The notes under the pieces: generated by a model
The model's input: only the letters and a program-made list of their open reading frames with translations
The model's database searches: none
What the model was told of the DNA's origin: nothing
Made by a program: the position numbers and the translations under genes
Shown here: in pieces, positions 53,028-62,262 of the stretch
Numbering within the stretch: the first letter of the stretch is position 1
Layout: the number at the start of each line of letters is the position of its first letter
Source of the DNA: Symmachiella macrocystis
Lineage (GTDB): Bacteria; Planctomycetota; Planctomycetia; Planctomycetales; Planctomycetaceae
Direction of reading: 5' to 3'
Assembly (NCBI RefSeq): GCF_007860075.1
Contig: NZ_SJPP01000002.1
Coordinates: forward strand, 1-64,000
DNA: 64,000 nucleotides

Positions 53028-53682
53028 TTAACACAATGCGGTCATGTCCCCACTTATCACCTGTTCCAGCGTGTTCAATACTTTCCACTGTTCAAATCGT
53101 CCAATTACCGCCAGTATGTGGGTCAATGATACCCGTATGCTTAATGAAGAGAACTTTTCCGACGTGATTTCCAAACGAAGATGGTCGGAATAAGCAGTAA
53201 CTTCCGGCAGGAATTGACGGCTCCATCGCATCGCCATGTACCTTTGCAACAAACATACCAGTCTCAAATTCCGGTTGCCCGTCCCATTGAATTAAGTCGG
53301 TGGTCCAAGAACCGCCAGCAAGCAATTGCTGCTTGTCGGAATTGGTGGCCATAATACGCAAGCTCGTGAGCGGAACGCACGTCTTCAATGGCTCGGCGTA
53401 AGTCGCATCAACGATCTCAAACGGCAGGCCGGTATCGAGGTCAGCGTGATTCGCCAAGATGGCCCGCAGATCTGCGATCTCGTCGCAGATTTCAAACTCC
53501 CATTTCCCGTACCGGCCAAGATTGCTCACCGCCGCACACCATTTCCGCGCCGCTGCATTCTTGGCGGGAACGAGATCTTCGTTGTACACACGGCCGCCGA
53601 GTCCCTTGGTTTCCAGCATGACGTTGACGCCACCACACAGTCGGACGAGAAAGTCCGGAATGTAGTGCCGGATCCCTAACGC
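53028..53682 (-). pseudogene. Restriction endonuclease C-terminus fused to S24-like peptidase domain, remnant
   Basis: The frame begins after a stop at 53683 and reads IRHYIPDFLVRLCGGVNVML then ETKGLGGRVYNEDLV. PDF followed by ETK is the PD-(D/E)xK nuclease motif at the C-terminus of type III/DEAD-helicase restriction subunits. It continues with VHGDAMEPSIPAGSYCLFRP and KVLFIKHTG, the core of S24/LexA-type peptidases. A one-base shift near 53095 moves the last ~22 residues to another frame, ending at 53028. The helicase part is missing upstream, so this is a dead restriction-system remnant beside the tRNA. Confidence 0.65.
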
Positions 53683-53883
53683 TTAATTTAGGAAGAAATA
53701 AATTTTGTCGCCCACGCTGTTAACCGCAGAGCCACCCAAAACCAGAGAGTTCGAGAGTTTGCAACGGGATCCAATCCAAAAACCCACTTTCCGGAACGGA
53801 CCCCAATCCAGACGTTTCGAACCAGAGAGTTTTGCCCAGTAAGGCCTCGCGCCCCAAACCCTTTGACCACGTAAGGATATACG

Positions 53884-53913
53884 CAAAAACGCCGTAGCTC
53901 TCGCTACGGCGTT
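53884..53913 (-). terminator. Rho-independent terminator of tRNA-Asn
   Basis: Minus strand AACGCCGTAGC, loop GAGA, GCTACGGCGTT, then TTTGCG: an 11-bp perfect stem followed by U-residues, 47 bp after the tRNA 3' end. Confidence 0.8.
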
Positions 53914-53959
53914 CGTCGTTAACCAGTGGGGAGCAAAAGTTCGCTCCCCGAATATTAGC

Positions 53960-54032
53960 TCCCCGACTAGGACTTGAACCTAGAACCTAGCGGTTAACAG
54001 CCGCTCGCTCTACCGATTGAGCTATCGGGGAG
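53960..54032 (-). tRNA. tRNA-Asn (GTT)
   Basis: 73 nt. Acceptor TCCCCGA pairs with TCGGGGA, with G as discriminator; D arm GCTCAATCGGTAGAGC; anticodon stem and loop with GTT in GGCTGTTAACC; T loop GGTTCAAGTCC. CCA is not encoded. The 3' end points to the island. Confidence 0.95.
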
Positions 54033-54244
54033 TATCTGGCAACGTGGTGTGTTGCCGAGACTTGATTTAGATCATACTGGTAGTGAATCTTATCGCGGGA
54101 ATCAAGTGTGGTGCGAGTGATTTTGTGGGATTTCACTCGAATCTGCCCGTTCGATGTCCGAGTGGGGGATTTTAGACGCTTGGTGGCTCAAACGAATCAG
54201 CCTGCTTTGCTGTGTCCCGCCGTGTTGGACGATTGTGTTGCAGC

Positions 54245-54694
54245 TTAGGCTGGGTCTCCCGCCGCTGCTTCGCGCGCTTTTTCTAGGATGACACAATTGC
54301 CTTGCTCGTTGTATTCAATCTTACTCATAAACGCCTGCATCAGCATGATACCACGGCCGCTGGGGCGTTCTAGGTTTTCGTCTGCTGTTGGATCAGGGAC
54401 GTCGTTCACCTGAAAACCCGGCCCTTCGTCTTCGATTTCCACGCGGAGCATCGTCGAGTCGACCCATCCTTCGACGCGGACCTGTTTTGAGAGATCCGAG
54501 CGATTGCCATGTTTGATGGCGTTGACCAATGCCTCTTCCAACGCCAATCGGACGCCAAAGATGTCACGTTCAGAGAATCCGCGCTCCTGCAACTTCTGGA
54601 TGATGGTTTCTTGAACCTTCAATCCAGCGGCAGTCTCGCTGGGAATATTGAACAAAAATTCTTCGGCGCGCGACATGTCGTTTGTGGAGGACAT
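54245..54694 (-). CDS. Anti-sigma-factor kinase-type ATP-binding protein (RsbW-like)
   Basis: 149 residues with the HATPase_c_2 fold. N box ALEEALVNAIKHGN (residues ~51-64), G1 box VEIEDEGPGF, and G2 region RPSGRGIMLMQAFMSKIEY. RsbW/SpoIIAB-type proteins bind a sigma factor or target and phosphorylate a STAS antagonist. The STAS gene lies 140 bp upstream on the same strand, so the two very likely form a partner-switch pair. Its sigma-factor target is not in the window. The first six residues could be dropped in favour of a second ATG. Confidence 0.85.
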   Translation of the reverse strand: MSSTNDMSRAEEFLFNIPSETAAGLKVQETIIQKLQERGFSERDIFGVRLALEEALVNAIKHGNRSDLSKQVRVEGWVDSTMLRVEIEDEGPGFQVNDVPDPTADENLERPSGRGIMLMQAFMSKIEYNEQGNCVILEKAREAAAGDPA

Positions 54695-54834
54695 GGTCTA
54701 GGAGATGCTCAGGTGAAATTGCCGACATCGGCACAGTCGCGACAGTGTAACAGGATGCTTAAGATGGGGTCAAACGCAGTTTTTCCCAGGAAGCAGCCCC
54801 CGGTGAGAATGGGAAACAGGCATGCTAGCTGCCG

Positions 54835-55191
54835 TTATAATCCCGCTAACGCGTCATCCTGCGTATCGCGAATATCAAACAGTTTGTTGAGACGCGTAAT
54901 CTCGAAGACTTCCAGGATTTCCGGTCGAATGCAGCAAAGTCGCAAATGGCCGCGAGCTGCTTTGACCTTCTTGTCCAAGGTAATCAACTTCCCCAAGGCA
55001 GCACTGGAGAGGTATTCGACGTTGGTGAAGTCGAGCACGATGCGTGATCGCCCGTCATCGTCGACGAGATTGAACAATTGATCGCCGATCACCTGGATAT
55101 TGGCCTCGTCGAGAATCTTCTTGTCAGTGAAGCTCGCGACGGTGACCTCACCGATTTCTTCGACGACGATTCTACGTTGTCCAGTTGCCAT
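54835..55191 (-). CDS. STAS-domain anti-sigma factor antagonist
   Basis: 118 residues. ATG 55191 is preferred because GAGGA lies nine bases upstream; an ATG at 55200 directly follows that site and cannot use it. The domain shows RIVLDFTNVEYLSSAALGKL with Ser62/Ser63 at the phosphorylation position of SpoIIAA-type proteins, and LRLCCIRPEILEVFEITRLN. Dephosphorylated antagonist would bind the kinase encoded downstream. Confidence 0.85.
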   Translation of the reverse strand: MATGQRRIVVEEIGEVTVASFTDKKILDEANIQVIGDQLFNLVDDDGRSRIVLDFTNVEYLSSAALGKLITLDKKVKAARGHLRLCCIRPEILEVFEITRLNKLFDIRDTQDDALAGL

Positions 55192-55200
55192 CTGCATCAT

Positions 55201-55541
55201 TCCTCATGAATTCATTAAAAACGCCCGGAGAACGCCATTTTGGCTGCAACGGAAAGTATCACACAACTTCGCCCCCGATACCTCCGAGGCAACACAAATC
55301 TTCAGTCCCAACTACAAAACATAAGCGCCCCGATTCACGAAAACCGAGCCCGTGGGGCGTCTTGCAAAAGGAACCGGTCGTTCAGTTCTACTCGATCATC
55401 CCGGTTCTCGATTCACCTGTCAAGCGTTTTTCGCATTCCACCTCAATTCCCTCGTCGAAATCTGCGCGTCGTAACGACTGGAGAATTCTCGCTTTTCCTC
55501 ATGCCCCACTAAAATGCACCGCTACCAGGGCCAGCTGCTTT
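55201..55541. other. Intergenic, no gene seen
   Basis: About 340 bp between the STAS gene and the DDAH-like gene. Open frames here lack coding character. Probably holds the promoter of the STAS-kinase pair. Confidence 0.4.
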
Positions 55542-56384
55542 TTACTCGTTCACACCAGGCCAAATCGCTGCGTCTTCGCCATCCAGGCGGAGGGTGAGGC
55601 ACTTGGCGCTGCCTCCGGCCTTGATGAACTCCCCCAATTCTGTGTGATGAGGCTCATAACCCCGGTCCTGTAAATCGCGTTCGAGTTCCGGGCAACCGGT
55701 ATTCAAAACCACCTTTCGACCGATGACCACGGCATTGCACGCAAATCGTGCCGCTTCGGACTCGCTGACCGGAATCAAGTTTTCGACATGCGCCGAAATT
55801 GCCGCCTGGGCGTAATCATCAAATGCCGGTGGATAATAGATGGCCTCGTTGGCGCTGAGCGGACAAAAACAGGTATCGAGGTGATAATAGTGCTCGTCCA
55901 GCAATTGTAGCGGAATCACACGGCACCCAATCTGGCCCGCTAACCATTGCATCGCCCCTGCATCGCTCCGAATGAGATATCCGGCAAATAACGTTTGGCC
56001 ACAAAACAGTGCGTCGCCGGCTCCTTCAAAAGACCACGCTCCGGTCATCGGAACCGTCTCGAAGCCGACGGATTGAAACCAAGCCTCGTCCAACGGTGTT
56101 TCCCCTTGCCGCGCCTCATGGCGAAATTGCGAGAGGTAAACGGTATTGTTCCAGACCAATCCCGCATTGGCCGTGAAGACCAAATCGGGCAAGCCCTGCG
56201 CGGGGGGCATTAGTCGGATTTCGGCGCCCACTTCTTCCAACAGGTCGCGCAACGCATGCCATTGTTGCTGTGCTAGCTTGGAATCACTGGCACGACTGCG
56301 GCTCATCCAAGGATTGATCTCGTACTCGATCCCGTAGAAGTCCGGCGGGCACATCAAAATGGTTGGGGCTGAGAATTGGCTCAC
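55542..56384 (-). CDS. Dimethylarginine dimethylaminohydrolase / amidinotransferase-family protein
   Basis: 280 residues from GTG 56384 (MSQFSAPTILMCPPDF); an ATG at 56429 adds 15 unlikely residues. Family motifs: CPPDFYGIEYEINPWM, DLVFTANAGLV, SFEGAGDALF, HLDTCFCPL with the catalytic His, and the nucleophile Cys in GGSAKCLTLRL. The fold hydrolyses or transfers guanidino groups (methylarginines, arginine). Stands alone on the minus strand. The substrate is not certain. Confidence 0.85.
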   Translation of the reverse strand: MSQFSAPTILMCPPDFYGIEYEINPWMSRSRASDSKLAQQQWHALRDLLEEVGAEIRLMPPAQGLPDLVFTANAGLVWNNTVYLSQFRHEARQGETPLDEAWFQSVGFETVPMTGAWSFEGAGDALFCGQTLFAGYLIRSDAGAMQWLAGQIGCRVIPLQLLDEHYYHLDTCFCPLSANEAIYYPPAFDDYAQAAISAHVENLIPVSESEAARFACNAVVIGRKVVLNTGCPELERDLQDRGYEPHHTELGEFIKAGGSAKCLTLRLDGEDAAIWPGVNE

Positions 56385-56671
56385 GAAGAATCCGTTCCTG
56401 AGAAAATGAGGAATGCCAGTAGAGTACATCCTAAGTCGTCCAGCGGAATTGAATCATGTCTACCGGGTGTTGTGCAAGAGGGAGTGCACAGATGGCAGAT
56501 CGCCGCACTCCTAGCTAGCGGCCCGCGTGCTCAGCCCTGTCGACATCAAGCCGTGAGCACACGCCGAGCGATGGACGCCAGTTGTGCTGCGTGTCATAAT
56601 CACAATCATGCGACAGGATGCAGCCCGGTCGACAAATCAGAAGAAACTCTTTGCGTTAGGAATACAAAAAT

Positions 56672-57829
56672 ATGCGTAGCGATTGGATCAAGCACTTCTT
56701 TCTTGTTGCGGCTATCCCGTTGTTGACAGCTTCAGTTTTCGCTGAAGACCCAGACTTCACAGCGCCGGCCGAATATGTCGGTCCCCCGAAACCGCTACAT
56801 GCTGCTACCAACCGGGCATTTCAAGGCATTCCCAGCATGGCTGTCACCCCCGGTGGTCGCTTATGGGCAACGTGGTATGCAAGTAAGACGCCGGGTGAAG
56901 ATGCGAATAACTACGTTGTGCTGAGCACGAGTGGCGATCAGGGTGCGACCTGGCAGGAAGTCTTGGTAGTTGATCCCGATGAAGAAGGTCCCCTGCGCAC
57001 ATTTGATCCCGAATTGTGGATGGCTCCCGACGGCAAACTGCGGCTTGTCTGGGCACAGTCGATCGGTCACGACGGCACGGTCGCTGGGGTGTGGTTTCTG
57101 GAAACCGATGAACCGGAATCCGCCCAACCCACGTGGGAAAAGCCCGTCCGCGTGACCGATGGCGTCATGATGTGCAAACCAACCGTGTTGACATCGGGCG
57201 ATTGGGCCTTACCCGCTTCGACATGGCGAAAAACCGACAACAGCGCAAAGATGGTGGTCTCCGATGACCAAGGAAAAACGTGGTCCATTCGCGGTGGGTG
57301 TAACGTCCCGCCCAAAGTTCGTGCATTTGACGAACATATGTTTGTCGAGCGGACTGATGGATCGCTTTGGTTGCTGGTCCGGACCCGATACGGTATCGGT
57401 GAAAGCGTCTCAACCGATGGCGGCGCAACTTGGCCCGAATTAACCCCCTCAGCCATCGCCCATCCCAGTGCACGGTTTTTTATCTCGCGGCTGAATTCCG
57501 GGAACTTGTTGTTGGTCAAACATGGACCGATCGACCAACCCACTGGCCGCTCCCACTTGACGGCCTTTCTCTCGACCGACGACGGTAAGAGTTGGAGCAA
57601 TGGCTTTCTCCTCGACGAGCGGGCGGGTGTCTCCTACCCGGATGGCCAACAAACTCCCGATGGCCTGATCCGCATCATTTACGACTACAGCCGCACCGGC
57701 GACCGGAATATTCTGATGGCCACCTTCCGCGAAGAAGACGTTGCCGCGGGGAAACCCGTTTCTAAAGACGTAAAATTACGGCAAGTGGTTAGCAAAGCTT
57801 CCGGCGGCATGAAAAAAGCGAAGCCGTAA
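56672..57829 (+). CDS. Secreted sialidase-like BNR protein
   Basis: 385 residues with a signal peptide (FFLVAAIPLLTASVFA, cut before EDPDF). Four Asp boxes: SGDQGATW, SDDQGKTW, STDGGATW and STDDGKSW. The opening AFQGIPSMAVTPGGRLWATW and the closing YPDGQQTPDGLIRIIYDYSR are typical of planctomycete exo-alpha-sialidase-like proteins. Its relative at 4937 has three Asp boxes. Divergent from the DDAH-like gene. Confidence 0.8.
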   Translation: MRSDWIKHFFLVAAIPLLTASVFAEDPDFTAPAEYVGPPKPLHAATNRAFQGIPSMAVTPGGRLWATWYASKTPGEDANNYVVLSTSGDQGATWQEVLVVDPDEEGPLRTFDPELWMAPDGKLRLVWAQSIGHDGTVAGVWFLETDEPESAQPTWEKPVRVTDGVMMCKPTVLTSGDWALPASTWRKTDNSAKMVVSDDQGKTWSIRGGCNVPPKVRAFDEHMFVERTDGSLWLLVRTRYGIGESVSTDGGATWPELTPSAIAHPSARFFISRLNSGNLLLVKHGPIDQPTGRSHLTAFLSTDDGKSWSNGFLLDERAGVSYPDGQQTPDGLIRIIYDYSRTGDRNILMATFREEDVAAGKPVSKDVKLRQVVSKASGGMKKAKP

Positions 57830-58002
57830 CGAAAATGCAGGCTCTCCTGCAGGGTAGGGGAGCCCGACCCATTTTTTGCCACGAAAACCCCACATATTGC
57901 CCCAGCGTGTTATAATCGGCGGAGGTTCAATACCAGGGTATTTTCACTCACGCTTTCTCGGAGCACTTTCCCTCATACGTAAATTCAAGGGACTTGAGGC
58001 TT

Positions 58003-59115
58003 ATGAATAGTCGTTACATTGCAGTCGCACTCGTCACCATTTCTAGTCTGGCCCTCACGGCAGCCGCCCAAGCTGATGGGAAACTGACCTCCGTCGGCCG
58101 CGGCAAGGACAAAATCCCGCTGCTGGTTGTGAAAGGCACGCCGTATGAAATGGGGCGACAGCAAGGCGAATTGATCAAGCCGCAAGCCACAGAATTCATC
58201 TCTCACATCCTCAAGAGCATTCAAGCTGCCGACTCAGAGCGCTTTACTGACCGCGCACTGGACGAAGCCTGGGCCGCCAGTGCCAAACACACCGACCCAC
58301 GGTTTCAAGAAGAACTCAAAGGGCTGGCCGCAGGAAGCGGACTCTCGTTGAAACTCCTGCAACGGGCGCACGCGATTCCGATGATCGCCGATTACTCCTG
58401 CAGCAGCATTTCCGCCTGGGGCAAAGCGACCAAGGACGGACACCTGTACCAGACACGCAACCTGGACTGGGAAATGGGGCTGCGTGCCCAAGAATTCCCG
58501 CTGATCGTCGTCTACATTCCCGACGAGGGGATTCCGCACGTCAACATCACGTTCGCCGGTTGCATCGGTTCCAACACGGGCATGAATGCCGCTGGAATCG
58601 TACTCTCAGAAATGGGCGACTCACCTTCCAGCGACTATCCCTTCGACTTCAATGGCGTCCATTTCACAACGCTGTTTCGCAATGTGCTGTACGACGCGAA
58701 CGGACTGGATGAGGCGGTCGATATTTTCAAGAACGCCAAACGCACCAAGAAATACCACTACGTTGTCGGCGACGGAAAAAATGGTCGCGCAGTGAAAATG
58801 TTGGCCCACGCTCCGAATCTGGTCATTTGGGAAGACAACGATGCCACAGATGAATTGGCGCCGCAGGTTCTCAAGGACATCGTCTATCAAGACGAAGGCC
58901 GCGGCGCATTCCAGCCGTTGAAAAAAGCGTACGGAAAAATCGGCTCACAAGAGATGATTGATCTGGCCTGCAAGATTCCGATCAAAGGGGCCAACGTCCT
59001 CGACGTGGTCTACGATGCCACCGCCTTGGAGTTCTGGGTGGCCTACGCCGAAAAAGACGAAAACGCCTACGAACGGCCATTCGTGCACGTCAAACTCAAA
59101 GACTATTTGGATTGA
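58003..59115 (+). CDS. Exported C45-family acyltransferase/hydrolase
   Basis: 370 residues from ATG 58003 (MNSRYIAVALVTI), preferred over TTG 57994. Signal peptide ends AAAQA. The core LLVVKGTPYEMGRQQGELIK is typical of C45/AAT N-terminal-nucleophile hydrolases, and the expected nucleophile is the first Cys of DYSCSSISAWG, before LYQTRNLDW and FAGCIGSNTGMNAAGI. Such proteins self-cleave before the Cys. The physiological amide or acyl substrate is unknown. A truncated relative is at 21660. Confidence 0.8.
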   Translation: MNSRYIAVALVTISSLALTAAAQADGKLTSVGRGKDKIPLLVVKGTPYEMGRQQGELIKPQATEFISHILKSIQAADSERFTDRALDEAWAASAKHTDPRFQEELKGLAAGSGLSLKLLQRAHAIPMIADYSCSSISAWGKATKDGHLYQTRNLDWEMGLRAQEFPLIVVYIPDEGIPHVNITFAGCIGSNTGMNAAGIVLSEMGDSPSSDYPFDFNGVHFTTLFRNVLYDANGLDEAVDIFKNAKRTKKYHYVVGDGKNGRAVKMLAHAPNLVIWEDNDATDELAPQVLKDIVYQDEGRGAFQPLKKAYGKIGSQEMIDLACKIPIKGANVLDVVYDATALEFWVAYAEKDENAYERPFVHVKLKDYLD

Positions 59116-59190
59116 GGCGTCTTTCAGATTTGAAATCTGCGAGCAAAGCGGATCGCGCGGCGGTCCGTTTTTTTAACGGCGGATCCGCAT

Positions 59191-60075
59191 TTAAAACATG
59201 ATGCGGTCGGCCGGGAAGACCGGGCCTTCGACGCAGGTGCGGCGGTAGTCCCATTCGCCGTCATCCATTCGCACGCGCGTTACGCAACTAAAACAGGCTC
59301 CGAAACCGCACGCCATGGGCGATTCGAGTGAAACGTATCCCGGCACACCGGCAGCGGCGAGGATTTCACTGACCGCATGCATCATCGGCTCTGGGCCGCA
59401 GCAATACACTACCGTTGGCGGATCCTCCCCGGCCAAGGCTTGACTCAAAAGTTCGGTCACCAAACCGTGATGTCCTTGCGACCCATCGTCGGTCGCCACC
59501 CGCACCTCGATGCCGGCCCGTTGGAAATCCTCAAGACCGGCTAGGTATTCAGCTGAACGCGCGCCGTAACACAGCGTAACGGCCGACGGCAATTGTTCTG
59601 GTTGCCGTAGCGGTTGGCCGTAGGTTTTTTGACCCAATGCTTCTTGCCCGACGGCCAAAAACGGTGTCTGGCCGATTCCGCCGGCAACCATCATCAACCG
59701 CCCCTCTGAGGGCAGCGGAAATCCATTGCCCAGCGGCCCCCAGACTTGCAGTTGTTCGCCCGCGGTCCATCCGCTCATCAGCGACGTCATTTTGCCGATG
59801 ACCGCATACACCACATCGATCCCCGCCGGACGACCGGCAGCGTCGAGATACGTGTCATACACCGCAAACGGTCGCCCCAATAACGGGTCGCTGGTTTGCA
59901 GTGCGCGGATCATTAAAAATTGGCCCGGAAAAATCTGCGACGCCAATTCCGGAGCGGCAATGCGCACCAAATACGTGTCGCGGGCCAATTCCCGTTGCTC
60001 GACGACCGTCGCCGTTTCTTGGACGGCGGTCGGCACCATACCGGGTAGCAGATTGTCAGGCGCTTGTTCGATCAT
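59191..60075 (-). CDS. pyrK: Dihydroorotate dehydrogenase electron-transfer subunit
   Basis: 294 residues. FAD-binding part with FPGQFLMIRAL and LLGRPFAVYD, NAD-binding part with MVAGGIGQTPFLAV and VVYCCGPEPMMHAV. The C-terminal [2Fe-2S] site has four Cys in MACGFGACFSCVTRV and RRTCVEGPVF. It transfers electrons from the PyrD catalytic subunit to NAD in pyrimidine synthesis. The start overlaps the stop of the rluB gene by 4 bp (ATGA), showing translational coupling; pyrD is not in the window. Confidence 0.9.
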   Translation of the reverse strand: MIEQAPDNLLPGMVPTAVQETATVVEQRELARDTYLVRIAAPELASQIFPGQFLMIRALQTSDPLLGRPFAVYDTYLDAAGRPAGIDVVYAVIGKMTSLMSGWTAGEQLQVWGPLGNGFPLPSEGRLMMVAGGIGQTPFLAVGQEALGQKTYGQPLRQPEQLPSAVTLCYGARSAEYLAGLEDFQRAGIEVRVATDDGSQGHHGLVTELLSQALAGEDPPTVVYCCGPEPMMHAVSEILAAAGVPGYVSLESPMACGFGACFSCVTRVRMDDGEWDYRRTCVEGPVFPADRIMF

Positions 60076-61052
60076 CGGCGTCGACTTTTCGTAGCCTTTT
60101 GTTGAGGACGTTTTTTCGCAGCTGGGGCGGCTTTCCCTTTCACGGGGGAGGAGCGCTTCCCTTTTGCCGGAGCTGCGCTTTTGCTCTTTGCTGGAGCAGT
60201 CCGTTTGCCCTTCGCTGGGGCGGCATGTTTGCGAGGCGGCCGACCGCTGCGGGTCTCACGTTTTGTTTCCAGCAAAGCTTCGAGTTGTTTGACCTCGTGC
60301 GGCGTCAGCGTTCGGTGTTCACCCAAATTGACTTTGCCGAGTTTGATCGGGCCAAACTGGATCCGCCGTAATTTCATCACCTTGTGCCCCAACCGCGCCA
60401 ACAACCGGCGAATTTCCCGATTGCGGCCTTGGTTGAGCGTCAATTGTAACACCGCCGTCTTGCCCTTAACCCGCACGCGTCGTGCCCGGTCTACGCGAAA
60501 ATATCCTTCGGAGAACCGCAGGCCTTCCCGCATTTGCCGCAAAATATCGGGCGTCGGGATTCCAGCGACTTGAACCTCATAAACACGAGAGACACGATAC
60601 CGTGGATGCGCCAGGCGATTTGCGAATTCGCCGTCGTTGGTCACCAAGATCAGCCCTTCGCTGTTTTCGTCCAAACGGCCAACCGTAAACAGACGTTGCT
60701 TCGCTTTGGGGAACAAATCGATGACCCGCCGCCGTCCCGCCGGGTCGCTATGCGTGCACAAAAACCCAGTCGGTTTGTTCAGCACATAGTAGACCTTTTT
60801 CTCGACACTCACGGTTTCGCCGTCGAGTTGAATCTTCTGCTTGGCTGGGTCAACCCGCTGGCCCAATTCGACCACGGTTTTCCCGTCCACGGTCACCCGG
60901 CCGCTTTGAATAAACTCCTCACAATGCCGCCGCGACCCAAATCCAGCCGAGGCCAACACCTTCTGCAGTCGCACCTGTGAGTCGTCGCCTTGCGGCGTTT
61001 TCAACGTGGGAGTCGTCCGTTGGGTCCGAGTTTTACGCCGAGGAGAGGCCAT
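60072..61052 (-). CDS. rluB: 23S rRNA pseudouridine synthase, RluB-type, with basic Ala/Lys tail
   Basis: 326 residues. S4 RNA-binding domain at ~27-75 (LQKVLASAGFGSRRHCEEFI), catalytic Asp128 in VGRLDENSEGLIL, then NRLAHPRYRVSRVYEV and the closing LNQGRNREIRRLLARLGH. RluB and RluE/RsuA differ in detail; RluB fits best because of the S4 domain and sequence. The last ~65 residues are an unusual tail of AAPAKGKR-type repeats, probably RNA-binding and disordered. Co-transcribed with pyrK. Confidence 0.85.
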   Translation of the reverse strand: MASPRRKTRTQRTTPTLKTPQGDDSQVRLQKVLASAGFGSRRHCEEFIQSGRVTVDGKTVVELGQRVDPAKQKIQLDGETVSVEKKVYYVLNKPTGFLCTHSDPAGRRRVIDLFPKAKQRLFTVGRLDENSEGLILVTNDGEFANRLAHPRYRVSRVYEVQVAGIPTPDILRQMREGLRFSEGYFRVDRARRVRVKGKTAVLQLTLNQGRNREIRRLLARLGHKVMKLRRIQFGPIKLGKVNLGEHRTLTPHEVKQLEALLETKRETRSGRPPRKHAAPAKGKRTAPAKSKSAAPAKGKRSSPVKGKAAPAAKKRPQQKATKSRRR

Positions 61053-61166
61053 TTCACCGCCTTAATACATGTCCGCCCCACAAAACCGAGAGGCCCGTGC
61101 ACAGGTTTACACGCCCAGCGAAGCATTTACAAGGCTGTGTGAGCGATGCGGTGTCACGCTAGTCAA

Positions 61167-61745
61167 TCAAAGCGTCCAACGCAGCTCCAGATCCTCTTCA
61201 TCTCCCATAAACTCAAGTAACAACGCCGTCAATTCAGGTTGATCCGGATACGGACCCAATTCGAGCATAAACTTGTGTAAATAGAAGTCATTACTCGAAT
61301 CAATAAGATCAAGGAAGTCACGAATCAGCGTCTGCAATTGAGGACGCGTTAACGTCCCGAGCAATTCACCCGTCTCGTTATTAAATACCCGAAAACCAGG
61401 ACGGTAGGGCAATTGCTCCGCGGGACATGACAAGGGCGGCTCGCGCAGCAATTCCGGATAGTCCGCCCCATTGACCGCTCGTAATTCGGCCAGTTGACGG
61501 CGACGCCGCTTTGTACGTTTTTCTTGGCAGACATATCCAATATTCCAGAATAAAAATCCAGGAACGAACCAGATCGGTGAGTTCATCCAGACGAAAAGTC
61601 CCATACACAAAGCAAAGCCCGAAAGGCTAATCACCTCCAGAAGAGATCGCCCATCTTCACGCCCCTCGGATATCTCAAGAATGCCGCCAATTGCCGTAAT
61701 AGCCACGAACAAAAAGAAAAATAGGCTGAAGTAAAAGTGCGGCAT
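61167..61745 (-). CDS. Membrane protein of unknown function
   Basis: 192 residues from ATG 61745 with GAGGAG eight bases upstream. Two hydrophobic segments in the first 75 residues (FSLFFFLFVAITAIGGIL and a second around WFVPGFLFWNIGYV). Then a basic loop (KRTKRRRRQ) and a soluble part with PGFRVFNNETGELLGTLTRP, ending LLEFMGDEEDLELRWTL, a C-terminal pattern I know from planctomycete hypothetical proteins. No function can be assigned. Confidence 0.65.
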   Translation of the reverse strand: MPHFYFSLFFFLFVAITAIGGILEISEGREDGRSLLEVISLSGFALCMGLFVWMNSPIWFVPGFLFWNIGYVCQEKRTKRRRRQLAELRAVNGADYPELLREPPLSCPAEQLPYRPGFRVFNNETGELLGTLTRPQLQTLIRDFLDLIDSSNDFYLHKFMLELGPYPDQPELTALLLEFMGDEEDLELRWTL

Positions 61746-62262
61746 GTCTCCATCTCCTCAACAGAGGCTTCGTGTTCCATAATGACACAACGAAGATCTG
61801 CCACTCGTGGATCACGATCCTTGCCGGAAAACGACCACAAATCTGCTTGGGGATAACGTGCAACCATCCGCTAATCAAACGTCCTATTCAGCCTCTGATC
61901 AACGACTCTCTTTCCCACCTAGACATTGGAACATGCAGCTCTTTTTTGATCCGTGTTTGATCGGTGTTCCATCCGTGGCTAAGCAGTCACTAAAGAACCG
62001 CGTTTGCTGTTACAACTGGAAATATCGTTCCATTTGACAATTGCAATCCAGAGAAAACCGCACAGGTGCTACTGCACCACGACTCACAGGCTCGTTCAGT
62101 GCGCATCGACTGGACGTGAGTGGAGTGGTAAGCAAAGGTTTGACACTTTCGTAGACGGAAGTCGATCGAATTGGAATCAGCCGGGACTCCGGTCACCGCC
62201 GGTCGGCCTGCAAATATCACCATTGCTTTCAGATACCTGCCGATTTCCAGGAGCAGTTCCCC
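61746..62262. other. Intergenic, no gene seen
   Basis: About 515 bp between divergent genes. Nothing with coding character or RNA structure seen; it must contain both promoters. Confidence 0.4.

Noticed and set aside
56844-57600. Minus-strand frames antisense to the second sialidase-like gene
   Set aside because: No family match or ribosome site; the plus gene has four Asp boxes and a signal peptide.
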